Assembly (NCBI GenBank): GCA_035578155.1
Contig: JAPWDM010000023.1
Span: 3,571,829 to 3,635,828, forward strand
Reading direction: 5' to 3'
Length of the DNA: 64,000 nucleotides
Source: Brachynemurus nebulosus
Taxonomy: Eukaryota; Arthropoda; Insecta; Neuroptera; Myrmeleontidae
Numbering within the stretch: position 1 is the stretch's first letter; every line of letters begins with the position of its first letter. Position numbers and translations under genes: made by a program. This document shows positions 35,746 through 47,781 of this stretch, piece after piece. Under the pieces are notes generated by a model. The model worked only from the letters and a program-made list of their open reading frames with translations. It had not been told where the DNA came from and searched no databases.

Positions 35746-37372
35746 ATAGAAACATTTTTATCTAAAGTACTTTTATATATGGAAATTCAATGTTATTAAC
35801 TAACATATAAAACGTATGTATACATAAAATTGGGACAGCCTGTATAAGTATCATGCATAAGTATTTTTGTGCACAAATACGTATATATGTATATTACTGT
35901 CTATGTACTGACTACTGTGATGCTGCGACCTTCACCCATATGCAAGACAATAATTACATATTTGATAAAAAAAAAATATTGTCAAATTGATTACATATTT
36001 TCAATTACTTTTTTTATTATTTTTATTACAAATATGGAATTAAAATAAATTTAATTAAACAAAATATGAGTTTTCTTAACCTTAAACTACATATCTGAAA
36101 AACACCGACATTACTAAATATGGTTTAATATGTACCTACAGATTTTTTTTTTTGCGTTCCTAAAATGAAAAATGATCATTTTTATCAAAAAAAAAAATTA
36201 AATGTTTTATATTTTGTAATTTGGGTGAGCACATGCGTAATTAAAGGTAGACGAAATATTCTAAATAAATTTATAAAAATAGTATTAAATTATGAATTCG
36301 ATCAAGTATCAGTTCTTTAATGTGTTTTCAAATGTTGAAATTTAGTATCTATGTACAAAAGCAAAACAAAATTCTCGAATAGTAGAAATTTTGATTTAAG
36401 AAACTAATCGATACTGTATTTTAGAAAACTTGCAAGTTTTACTCAATGCGTTCTCAATATTCGTACGAGTTTTCGTCTGTTAAAATAATCAAAATGATTA
36501 CTTTAAAAACGCAGTGACATATCAATCATTACTGAATAGTATGTAGGTTATATCATCTATGGTGGGGGTGCTGGGGAACACAGAATTTTCGGATGCCTAT
36601 ACTAATAGTTTTAGTAACAGACACTTAAAACTGTTGAACTGATGTTTAAGAAAGTTGGGTTGCTACGAAAAATATTGGTGAAAACCAGTTGAAGTCAACA
36701 TAAATTTTTTGAAGTAAATGAATTACTAACCTAAAATCTGGCGACATCTGACAACGTCACATAAAATGAAGTCATATACAGCATAGACTGTACAAACACT
36801 CAACTTTTTTGAATATTTTATTTAACTTATGAAAAAATTTACAATTTCTTTTTTTTTATGAAGTAAGAGTATATATTATATGTATTTATATAACATAATA
36901 AAGAATATTACTCTGTTTGGTTCGATTTGGCTTGTACGTAATAAAAATTTGTTACTAAAAACGGTGTATACAAGTCAACAACATTCTCTAACTCTCTTCC
37001 ACATTTGGCGTATTGAAAATAAAGTTAATTGTTATGGCAATTTTCACTTCCTACATAACGAAGCGGTCTATATATAAATATTTATCCACGAGTTCATTTG
37101 TTACTTTATGTAGGCAGCCACACACAACACAGCACAACCATATTATGTATGACGTCACGAACAAAATGTAACTTGGCTTAATATGGTTTTCCTTCATATA
37201 AATATGTTTGTTATGTGCTACAAGTTTTTATCTAGATTGCTTATAATTAATTATTTATTAAAAGGTGACAATTCAGTTTGATTATAATAAATTAATTTTC
37301 AAAAATACAATAAATTATCCATTTGTTAAGCACAGCGCTCAATGGGATATTTGTTCAATTTAAACAGTTTAA

Positions 37373-38539
37373 CCCTAGAATCATACGTACTCGTCAAAAC
37401 GACGAACGAACTTCTCTACCTGCTCCAATACTGTGACTTGTCGGTACCTGCTCGCTGTGAAACTTCTGTTATCTAAATTATTTGTTATTATAATCAGCTA
37501 GCGAAGGTTCGGTTGCACTAACAGAACCGGCTTTAGATTTTCAAGTATAAATTAATATATATCAAATAAAATATTGAGAAATTGTAATCTATTTTTGTAT
37601 TTGGATTAATGCCCTCTTAATAAGAAATTTAGTGCCTTAATTTTATATACAAAAATAGGTTACAATTTCTTAATATTTTATTTTATATATCTTAATTATA
37701 GTTAGAAGCTTAAAGCCGGTCCTGTTCGTGTAACCGAACCTTCGCTCCTTGATTATAATACATAAGACATATAAATTTTGTTTATAGCTATTGTCGGTTT
37801 TTTTATACTGAAATAGTGTGCGTCAAAAGGACGACGATGTATGATTAACCTATATTTTTTTTTAAAGATTTTGTACTCCACATATAAAAGTTTTCCTAAT
37901 TTTTCTAAAATGTATTAAAGATATGCATGTTATAATTAATTTATTCAATGATTATGATAATGTGAAAGATGATTACAGCTGTTTGACTTATAGAGACGAC
38001 ATAATACTGAAGTTTTAATATATTGAATCGAAAACTAAAGAATGCGTTTCGAATGACTTAATAAAAGACTAACCATTTATTTTGTGGAAAATATTTTAAT
38101 TTTTATTATTTTTTGAGATCTTATTCAAAAAATTACTAACAAATTTTAGAAAATTTACAAATGTGCCTAATAAGGAAATAACTACATATTTATAGGAATA
38201 TTTATGACTGAGAAATTTCACATTCTATAAAGTCACACATGTCCACTGACTCATCATAGTTCATAAATTAATTATTACAATTGATGTATTTATCTATTTT
38301 TTAATTTTTATAATGAAAATATGCTTTGATAAAAAGATTAAAAAAATTAATAAATATTTACATTAAGAAATTTTGCCAAATCCAATTTTTTTAAATATTT
38401 TGTTCGCTTTTGTAGTATTGTTATGTAAAAAAAATGTTTTTTGCAAATAAACTCTAAAACTCCCCGTAAAAAGTCCATTCGTCGAAACGACGCCGATGTA
38501 TGATTAACTTGACTCGTAGACCAACGTATGATTCTAGGG
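37373..38539. mobile_element. piggyBac-type MITE, copy 2, interrupted by a hAT MITE
   Basis: TTAA|CCCTAGAATCATACGT ... ACGTATGATTCTAGGG|TTAA, inverted relative to copy 1. Without the nested 257-bp element and one 8-bp duplication it would be about 902 bp, close to the 919 bp of its sisters. Confidence 0.9.
37495..37751. mobile_element. Palindromic hAT-type MITE nested in the piggyBac-type MITE
   Basis: CAGCTAGCGAAGGTTCGGTT ... AACCGAACCTTCGCTCCTTG, 257 bp, flanked by a perfect duplication ATTATAAT (37487-37494 and 37752-37759). Copies 1 and 3 of the host carry a single uninterrupted TTATAA(T/C)A at this place. The arms pair almost to the centre, including AAATTGTAATCTATTTTTGT. Confidence 0.88.
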
Positions 38540-38691
38540 TTAAAGTAGTGGCTCCAAAAGTTTTTTGGGGCGATTTTTTTAGTTGCTCGAGCCACATTTG
38601 GCCTGCGAGATGCATTTTGGAACACTTCGTTAAATGTCAGTTTTGTAAAATTAATCTTCGGTAAAGAAAAAAATTGCTTCAATTAGTTTAA

Positions 38692-39610
38692 CCCTAGAAT
38701 CATACGTACACGTCAAAACGACGAACGAACTTCTCTACGTGCTCCAATACTACACCTTGTCGGTACCTGCTTGCTGTGAGATTTCTGTCATCTAATTTAT
38801 TTGTTGTTATAACACATAAGACGTATTTATTTTGTTTATAGTCATTGTCGTTTTGTTTGTATTGAAATAGTGTCCGTCAAAAGGACGTCGATGTATGATT
38901 AACGTATGTTTTTTTTTGAAGATTTTGTACACTACATATAAAAGTTTTCCTAATTTTTCTAAAATGTATTAAAGATATGCATGTTATAATTAATTTATTC
39001 AATGATAATAACGATAATGTGAAAGACGATTACAGCTGTTTGACTTATAGAGACGACATAATACTGAAGTTTTAATATATTGAATCGAAAACTAAAGAAT
39101 GCGTTTCAAGTAACTTAATAAAAGATTAACAATTTATTTTGTGAAAAATATTTTAATTTTTATTATTTTTTGAGATCTTATTCGAAAAATTACTAACTAA
39201 TTTTAGAAAATTTACAAATGTGCCTAATGGGGAAATAACTACATATCTATAAAAATATTTATGACTGAGCACATTCTGTAAAGTCACACATGTCCACTGA
39301 CTCATAATAGTTCATAAATTAATTATTTGAAACACATGTTTTATGATACAATTGATGTATTTATCTATTTTTTAATTTTTATAATGAAAATATGCTTTGA
39401 TAAAAAGATTAAAAAAATTAATAAATATTTACATTAAGAAATTTTTTCAAATCCATTTTTTTTAAATATTTTGTTCGCTTTCGTAGTATTGTTATGTAAA
39501 AAAAATGTTTTTCGCAAATAAACTCTAACACTCTCCGTAAAAAGTCCATCCGTCAAAACGACGTCGATGTATGATTAACGTTTCTCGTAGACCAACGTAT
39601 GATTCTAGGG
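38692..39610. mobile_element. piggyBac-type MITE, copy 3
   Basis: TTAA|CCCTAGAATCATACGT ... ACGTATGATTCTAGGG|TTAA, 919 bp, exactly the length of copy 1, lying 150 bp from copy 2 in the same orientation. Confidence 0.92.
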
Positions 39611-39984
39611 TTAAAAACTATCCAAAATGAAAATTAGTTTTTTTGTATGTTTATCTACGACTATCATGAAATTGTTTGGTAAGCTTTGTCTTACATATAC
39701 ATACATATCTGTACAAAAATTTTATCTAACTGAATGTTTGCATTTGTTTTTAATAAATTTAAAGTTTTACATAATTTTGATGTATTGTATTTGTACCCAA
39801 TTTATATTAATTAATTGTGAATTTCATGTTAGTCGTAAATAAAGTATAGTATGTAACTCGATTGGAAGGCATATTACACACTCGCGCAATTTTGCACTCG
39901 TCGCTGCGTGGCTCTTGCGTAACTGTTTCGCTTGTGCGTTATATGCAACTTACAAACTTAATTACGTAATATATTATTATTTAT

Positions 39985-41418
39985 ATATTCACTTAATCAA
40001 TTTATCCTTTGAAAAGGGCATCTTTCCAGCGAATCTTAAAAAATCAATAGTGAAGCCAGTATTTAAAAAAGGAGATAAAGAGGAGGCTAATAATTACAGA
40101 CCTATTTCATTACTGACCACTTTCTCTAAAATTTTTGAAAGAGCTATCTATAGCAGATTAATGAAATTTTTAGAACAAAACCGAATAATTACAGAAAGTC
40201 AACATGGTTTCGTACCAGGTGGTTCCATAGATAAAGCCATTTACCAAGTTTTAACTTCAGTTTTAGACAACTGGAATAAAAAGAACCTATGTGTCTTAAC
40301 ATTATTTGACCTATCTAAGGCTTTTGATTGTGTTCAACATGACATATTGCTAGAAAAACTCTGTAGAATGGGCATTCGGGGTATCCCATTAAAACTTTTA
40401 AAATCTTACGTGACTGATCGTTCACAAATAGTGTAACTTGACAAAATCTTCAATAAATATGTAATCAGTTGTAAGTCCGATAATATGTTAATAAAACGTG
40501 GTGTACCACAAGGATCCATTCTCGGACCTTTACTTTTCATATTATACAATAATGACATAGTGAACATTAAGGAAGATAAACAGGTTGTTCTGTTTGCTGA
40601 TGATACAGCCATAGTGGTAGAAGGTAAAGATGAGGCTTCTTTGAAAAACAACATCGAATCAGTAATTTCTAATATTTCTACGTGGTTTTTAGAAAATAGT
40701 CTTAAATTAAATATTGATAAAACACAGTTTGTGAAATTTGGGAACTATGGATACCTATCTGACCATCTACATATATTAGATACTGATAAAGTATCTTTTC
40801 AGAACACAGCAAAATTTTTAGGTTTGTGGATAGACAAAGAACTCACCTGGGGAGCCCATGTTGACAGTATTATAACAAAAATCAATAAATATCTGTTTTT
40901 AATTCGTTCGATGCGAAATATAGTGAATACTAACGTTTTATTGTGTATCTATCATGCATATATTGAATCTATACTTCGGTACGGGATTATATTTTGGGGT
41001 TCCTCAGCAACATTAACAAAAGTATTTTATTCTCAAAAAAAAATGCGTTAGAGCTATTGAAGGTGTTTCTAGCAGAACGTCATGTAAAGAAATATTTAAA
41101 AAATTAAAAATACTAACTGTTTTTGATCTATATATTCTAGAGTGCTCGACGTTTATAAAAAAAAATCATGAACTATTTCAACAGAATTTAAAAAATCACT
41201 ATTATGACACTAGAAAAAAACATCATTATGCTATAAAATCCGGTAATTTAGAAAAAACCTTAAATAGCCCTGAAAATTCAATTATTAAAATTTTTAATAA
41301 ACTTCCCGATAACTGGAAAACTCTAAATTCGACAAAGTTTAAAAAGACTGTAAAAGACGAGCTATTACAGAACGCTTTCTATAGTCTTCATGAATTTTAT
41401 AATACTGTTTTAAGCTAA
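39985..41418 (+). pseudogene. Broken LINE reverse transcriptase
   Basis: RT blocks in order: NNYRPISLLTTFSKIFERAI; FDLSKAFDCVQHDILLEKL (block A, Asp); RGVPQGSILGPLLFILYNND (block B); VVLFADDTAIV (block C, FADD catalytic pair); LKLNIDKTQFVKFG; FLGLWIDKELTWGAHVDSI. The C-terminal domain resumes as CVRAIEGVSSRTSCKEIFKK and runs to a stop at 41416-41418. An in-frame TAA at 40434-40436 and a frameshift in the A-run at about 41035-41043 disable it; upstream endonuclease and gag-like parts are absent. Palm catalytic residues are otherwise kept, so the copy is fairly young. Confidence 0.9.
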
Positions 41419-41513
41419 TATACCTACTGTAAATTATACATATATGACGCATTCAACACTGTACCTCAGTCAATTTGAATAAAGTTTTTATTATTATTAT
41501 TATTATTATTCCG
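39985..41513 (+). mobile_element. 5'-truncated LINE (Jockey/CR1-like) with (ATT)n tail
   Basis: Reverse-transcriptase coding begins abruptly near 39985 without an endonuclease region. It is followed by an AATAAA at 41478 and a (TTA)n tail at 41487-41513, all typical of target-primed insertion with 5' truncation. Plus strand, antisense to shot, so it does not add a sense polyadenylation signal to shot. Confidence 0.9.
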
Positions 41514-42479
41514 AGGTGCTTAAAATGTTTTTATACTATTTTTAAAACATGTACTCATATGGTCGTGTATAGAAACGTATTTTTCCTGCACGATATCTCC
41601 CAAATACTGGAACGTTCAGGATACTGGAAAATTGATCGTGTGAATCTCAAGAGATACCACGGCCCACGGGCTTATTATTATAGTAATTGTACATAAAAAC
41701 GTAGATATTTTCAAATAGTTTTATGGTAGACTTTATTAGACTTTATGGTAGATTTTATTAAAAAAAAACTTCAGACACTGTGACTATATCAAAATGAATC
41801 CATTAAATCATTTAGAGATTTTACAAAAAATTTAAAGATTCTTAATAATACTATTTATAGTAAAAACATAATATTTTAATGTTTAATTTTGTTATTTATA
41901 AGCTATTTTGTAGATAAATTACACATTTAAGGTGTGTTCATCTGTTTTTATTGACGTAATCGGTTAATAATTAACACATTATTTAATGATGTAATTGATT
42001 CTTAAATGACATACACACAATAGGAATTTTTTATAGGCAAATAAGATTAATCAAAACAAACAAAAAAAAAAGTTGAATATAACAAATATTTAAATATTGT
42101 CTGAAGTAAATAAGTAATTAACTTTTTTACTGAATAAAAGAAAGTGAAAATATTTGTTATTTTTTTATGTATTGGAAAACGGACGAAAGCAATACTTTGT
42201 GTATTCATACCTTTTGATTTACACTTAATAAATAAATCAACAAATTGTGAACTAAATAAAGCATATTTTGAAACCATTTTTGATGATATACATAAATACA
42301 ATTTAGAACTTTGAATCTTGATTATTCTTGCAATAATTTGCCATAGAAAAATTTTATGGGTTTTATCTCAAAATTCGAAGCATACACAAAAACAGCTGAC
42401 TAATTTCTTCGAATGAAACAAAAAGTTGTATGAACCAAAAAATAGAATTAATTATATAATATATACCGGTAGGGCTTGG

Positions 42480-42998
42480 AATACCGGTGTCTTTTTATAA
42501 TACCGGTATTTATTCGGTATTAGCATTTGAAATACCGGAATTCCGGTATTTCGGTATTTTTTCGGTATTGAATGAAGATAGTATAGAAAAAAGGAAAAAA
42601 CATTAAAAATCATTTAATAAAATTAATTCGTAACAGTAATAGTAACAAACTACATCATCTCTTTAAAAATTTAAATACATAATTTTGTATTTTTTCTTAT
42701 AGAAAAATACTTAAAAATATTCCAGAATTATGAGAAAATATGAATAAGTATAAGATATCTGGTCATCTCCACATATGGAAAACATTAAGCAAAACTAAAG
42801 CCATTGTAATAAAATTTATGTTGTAAATCTAACGTAAAAAAAATATTCAAAATATGTAATATATAAAGTATTTGATTTTGTTAATACCGAAACCGAAATA
42901 CCGGTATTTGAAATTTTAATACCGGTTTTACAAAACGTTTAAAAATTTTCGGTATTCCGGTTTTTCGGTAGTACCGGAATACCGGTATCCAAGCTCTA
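42480..42998. mobile_element. hAT MITE (TAGGGCTTGGAATACCGG family)
   Basis: TAGGGCTTGGAATACCGGT ... ACCGGTATCCAAGCTCTA, 519 bp, flanked by TATACCGG (42472-42479) and TATACCGC (42999-43006), 7 of 8. The ends are packed with repeated TACCGGTAT / TTTCGGTATT motifs, about a dozen in all, which may be transposase-binding sites. Confidence 0.86.
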
Positions 42999-43969
42999 TA
43001 TACCGCATACTGAAATAGAGTCGTCGGTTTGTTAACAGAGGGTTCTCGCCACAGTGGCTAAAAAAGCGGATATTTGTATTTTTTTATGGTTAAAAATATT
43101 CTAATATGTTTACACGCATTATTAACTTTGATAACTTAACTCATATATGTAATATTAAGTACCATAGAAATATTGTAGTTTTTCCATTTTGACCGTGAAA
43201 AAAGTTAACACAAACTTTTACGGTGAAAAAGTTTGTAGAGAACTTTTTACTTGTCATTCCATTGTGTAAGTAAACATGATAAAAATGTCTTTATTGGGAA
43301 ATTTAACTGATTTCAAAATGCGTAAAAACAATTTAACTCGAAGATCTGTCAACCCAAAAACATTCCAGTTATGCTATTGCGTTTTTGCTAGTTGATAGTT
43401 CTCTCGTTAAATTGCTAGACAACAAATTTTTAGCCGTAGCATGATTAAAACGATCCAGAATACTGTTTTTCCCAAATATTTTAGCAAATATTTACATTTA
43501 ATTAAGGTGCCTCTTTGAAGACAATACTAATTTTGTTACATGTTATTTCATAATATCAATGTTTATTGCAACAATTGTATTATATAAAACAATGCCTAAC
43601 ATTTTTAACAGATAGAGACACCATATTAGGAATAATAATTAGAGAGAAAGTGATTTTGTTTTTCTATTTAATTGCAAATATTACATTAAAGTGTTTTATC
43701 TCTTTTCCATTATAAATTATGTATACTATCTGTACGTATATTTACGTAAATAATTTTGGTGTCAAGTATACGGGCCATTTCAATTTGTTAAAACTTACAA
43801 GGGGACGGCGATTTAGCTGAATTTTTTTTTGGTGATAGAGTACACTTAATATGTTAATATACTAAAATAATAGCGTGCACTATTCAGAGAAACCTATAAA
43901 AAGAAATATTTAGAAATTTTAATGCAACTAGTGTAATTAATAAGCTTAAAAAAGATTGTTGTACGTATT

Positions 43970-44738
43970 GCGGCCCCCATACACGGTTCAACTTGTTGTA
44001 CAACTTGGTTGAGTTGTACAACATGTTGAATCGTGTGTGGGGCAGTTGGTCAACTATTTTGATGATTGCATAAACGGTTGAAGTAAAATCAAAATATTTT
44101 GATTTTATGTGGGCGGAGCAAATAGTCTATGAACATGTTGTACTGTGTGTGGAGTAGTTGAACAACAAAACCAGTACATATATGGTGTAAAGGGTGTAAA
44201 TCAACAAAATATTTACAGCGGTAACAATTGGAAAGTTAAAATATATTATTTTGTTTGTTATTTCCAATAGCTTGTGGTGATATCGCACTTGAAAATTTTA
44301 AATCTTCAAAAGAATTTCCCATTGCAAGAAACCTTAATGTAATTCCCAAGCAGAAATTGCATCACGCATAAACATATCTTCTTTGTTTATTAAAGGTGTT
44401 ATTTTTACTAAAATATCATTAATAATTTCTTCGTTCCTTCGCATATAATTTCTATATTCGGTTCACATTCACTAATTTTTTTAATAGTTTTTCATTAGAA
44501 AATTTTTTTCGCAACCGCTCTTTGCTCCATTTTCTTTTTTTTTCATTTACTCACGCTTTCTTCACTACTTTCTGCAATTGCTGCTAAGGCAAGAATTTTA
44601 TCCATAATTTTAACGAAGTTCTCTTTTTCAAAAATTTTGAATAACTGAAGTTGGACAACAAGTTGAATGAATAGTTTAATAGTGTATGGCAAACAGTTCA
44701 ACTTGTAGTACAACAAGTTGAACTGTGTATGGGCCGCA
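43970..44738. mobile_element. PIF/Harbinger element, deletion derivative
   Basis: Inverted ends GCGGCCCCCATACACGGTTC ... and GAACTGTGTATGGGCCGC, each followed inward by GTTGTACAAC-type palindromes. A minus-strand transposase relic (44262-44605) identifies the superfamily. The 3-bp target duplication is not clear. Confidence 0.82.
44262..44605 (-). pseudogene. Harbinger transposase N-terminal relic
   Basis: Pieces in three frames follow the normal order: MDKILALAAIAESSEES; KRKWSKERLRKKFSNEKLLK; YMRRNEEIINDILVKITPLI directly followed by NKEDMFMRDAISAWEL; then TLRFLAMGNSFEDLKFSSAI and SPQAIGN. The MRxAISxxExLxxTLRFLAxGxSFEDLKFSxxISPQAxG segment is diagnostic of Harbinger transposases. The DDE catalytic half is deleted and several frameshifts are present. 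Confidence 0.82.
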
Positions 44739-44766
44739 TAAGATACCAAATAGGTCGGATCCAATA

Positions 44767-45103
44767 GAATAGTCCTACGTTCGATACCGACTCTATTCAA
44801 CAAAACTTTTTCTGTGTTAATTTTTTTTTTTTATCAACAAATATTTATTTATAAAACATTAAGTTTTTTCCAATAAAAATATGACTGTATTATGAAAGAT
44901 TGTAAAAATATATATCAATAAATTGTAAATAAAAAGTATTGAAAAAACTGAAGTTATAATGATTTTATATTTAAAGATTTGCTACAAACAGATATATTTT
45001 AAATAAAATATTTTATAAATAAATAAGATTTTTGTAAATAAAAAAAATAATAATACAGAGCAAGTTTTATTAGACCGAGTCAGTATCGAACAAGGACCAT
45101 TCT
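44767..45103. mobile_element. TA-flanked TIR element
   Basis: TA|GAATAGTCCTACGTTCGATA CCGACTC ... GAGTCAGTATCGAACAAGGA CCATTC|TA. About 337 bp, AT-rich body, non-coding; begins 28 bp after the Harbinger relic. Confidence 0.68.
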
Positions 45104-45136
45104 ATACACAGTAAGGCAAGAACCTTACCTCCGACC

Positions 45137-45314
45137 CAAAGGCGTAGAGACGGGGGTGCAAGGGGGTCTATCATGCACCGGGCGCGACTTGCAGAAGGGC
45201 GCCAAATATGTACCAAAGAGGTGCCAAATATTAACTATACGTGTTTTTGGTAGGAATGGGGGGCGCCAATAAAGTGTCGTGCCCCGGGCGCCAGTTATGT
45301 TCACTACGCCACTG
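45137..45314. mobile_element. hAT MITE with perfect 8-bp target duplication
   Basis: CAAAGGCGTAGAGACGG ... TTCACTACGCCACTG, 178 bp. Flanked by identical CTCCGACC (45129-45136 and 45315-45322). Body is GC-rich with GGGCGCC motifs. Confidence 0.9.
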
Positions 45315-45627
45315 CTCCGACCTACTTGATATATTACATACAACAATTTTTTTTAAGCTTATTAAGTACACTAGCCTCAGCATTAAAATTTTTTAATATT
45401 TTTTTTCCAGGTTTTTCTGAAGAACAAGCGCTATTATTTTATGATATTAACATAACAAGTGTACTCTCACCAAAAAAAATTTCAGCTTAATCGGTGACCC
45501 CGAGGCTGTGCCGTCCCTTTGTTAAATATGTATGTTAATAGTAAGTACAGTAATAAGTACAGCTTACAAAACCTCCTATAAAGGTTATTTATCTTCCTAG
45601 ACATGTTACGCAATTCAGTTATTAGTA

Positions 45628-45933
45628 GAGTCCCTATAATTAATAGAGTCGTGAGATGTCATCCATTTTGTACCCAAAACAGAGTGGGAAGCTTCAAAAT
45701 TAATTATTACATGTTTGGGTAAATATTTTTGAGTACATAATTATTGTTAATAAGTTCTGAAATAATGAACAATTAAAAATTTTTAATTTAATTATTCTTT
45801 CTAAGTTAAACTAAATGGTTTTTGTTAATATTTAATTTATTGCCAATGTATTTTGCGAAAATTTTGGATAGAAAATGCCGGAACGAATCAGCGTTCAGCA
45901 CACATGTCACCACTCTATTTATTATAGGCACTC
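45628..45933. mobile_element. TA-type MITE, copy c
   Basis: TA|GAGTCCCTATAATTAATAGA ... CTATTTATTATAGGCACTC|TA, 306 bp, same orientation and family as 11599-11902 and 21440-21743. Confidence 0.86.
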
Positions 45934-46587
45934 TAGTTATTACTAATGGTATTCATTTGTTTTTCTTATTCACAATTTTTTGGGTGAACTTCTGTTGACT
46001 TTTAATATAGTGAAACTTTTCAAATCTGTCACTTTCTTTTCAACTTTATCGCCATTTTTATTTAACTAAATTTATATTTTTTTACTGTAATACATCACAT
46101 GTACCTACACCAAAATTTACAATATTTACATTAGAAAAAAATCCAGGAATTATTTTTTTTATCTTATCTACAAGTAAATAAACAAACATATTAATAAATT
46201 CAAGCTTACTATTATTAAATTGTGTCATTTAGAAAATATTCGCAGATAATTTTTTCTTTTAGGAAAATTTAAAACATTATTTATACGATAACAATTAAAT
46301 TATTTTTCATGGAGATTAAATGCGTAAGTACAAAACATAGTTAGTAAACATGTTTTTGCGTAAAACAAATAAATAATATAAAATGAGCCGCCAATTGCAG
46401 GTAGTAAAAACTAAACTACATATTTACTTTTCGATAAAACTAATAAAAATTCATCAAGTTTGGACTGCGTAGTCATTGGCTAGAATCTTTTATAATTTTT
46501 AGGATAAAACACTTCTTGCTTTACGAGTATTAACAATACGATCATCTGAACCGTTTACCTTTTATATGAGTTAAGAATAGTATATTA

Positions 46588-47060
46588 TGCAATAAGTGCG
46601 GAAAATTGTCGATTGCCCACGAGAACGTAGCTGAGCGCACGATTGTAGTGAGTGCGCTCATTTGCTCGAGTGGGCAATCGACAATCCTGCACGAGTTGCA
46701 TATACTATTTTTTATTACGAGTTTCACATACTTTTTTCCATTATTATTACTATTTTTTATTCCTTTTTAAAATAATATTTTTGAGTGTTTGCCTTTTTTT
46801 TTATAAATAAATATTGTTTAAATTATTTTGTTGGTGGTTTCTATAGAAATAATTACGAAATATTTATTAAATGAAAAATCAAGAGGCGGGTTTGCGTGTT
46901 TTGATTAAATTTTGCGTGTTTTATTGTCAATTTACGTGTGGAAAGTATACTTTCCGCACGCAAAAATGTATGTGGGGAAGAGTACAGTGGGCAAACAGCT
47001 ATTTTGTGTACAAAACTGTGTGTTAGTACTTCTCCCGCTAGAGTAATAAAAAAAAATTAA
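46588..47060. repeat. Hairpin-headed repeat, copy 2
   Basis: AAGTGCGGAAAATTGTCGAT TGCCCACGAGAACG ... TGGGCAATCGACAATCCTGC, then the same body as 35276-35745, ending CTTCTCCCGCTAGAGTAATA. It carries an extra TACTTTCCGCACGCAAAAA stretch near 46946 relative to copy 1. Confidence 0.75.
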
Positions 47061-47356
47061 TAACAGTTAGAAACAGAATTAGAAGCGCCCTTCTAAAATT
47101 CTTAAATTGAAACCGCTCAAAAATACGTTAAATTTTATTGTAATGACGTCACTAATTTCATTTAATCAATCTTATGCTACAAAATCATTTTTTGGAGGGT
47201 TCTCGACTTCTCGAGACGTAAAAGTTTCTTGTTCAATTTTACATACATTAAAACATTACGTTGGTATATAATTATACAGTAGACTCTCGTTGATTTAAAC
47301 CTTCGATAATTCGAAACTCTCTATAATTCAAAGGTATCACGAGTTCCCTACAAAAT

Positions 47357-47358
<2 letters not shown>

Positions 47359-47418
<60 letters not shown>
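47359..47418. repeat. (AT)n microsatellite
   Basis: About 60 bp of alternating AT inside the Tigger-type MITE. Confidence 0.97.
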
Positions 47419-47423
<5 letters not shown>

Positions 47424-47661
47424 GCGAACTAAAACAATACATTTTTATGCAGTTGGTAATTCGAACGAAAAAATCATTGCTACGTAACAAAACGACGCGT
47501 TAATTCGAACTCATCGGCGTCAAACACTCGAAAATTCAAAGTTGCAGAGAGAAAGAGACAGAAAGATTGTAAGTACATTTTGAGACAAGTTCAAGTTCAT
47601 TCATCGCAAATGCTTAAAAATATTAATAGATTTGAGCGTTACTTTATGGTATTCCATATTT

Positions 47662-47781
47662 GTAAATAATAAACAAATATTTTACTTCGCAAAAATAACA
47701 CTTTTATTTTGAAACAATATTGTCACAGTTTCAAAATAAAAGTGGTATTTTTGCGAAGTAAAATATTTGTTTATTATTTAC
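47662..47781. repeat. Near-perfect 54-bp-arm hairpin
   Basis: Arms 47662-47715 and 47728-47781 with one mismatch around a 12-nt loop; key sequence ACAAATATTTTACTTCGCAA. A related ACTTTGCAAAATACCACTTT occurs at 34530, so the arm sequence is itself dispersed. Confidence 0.9.
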
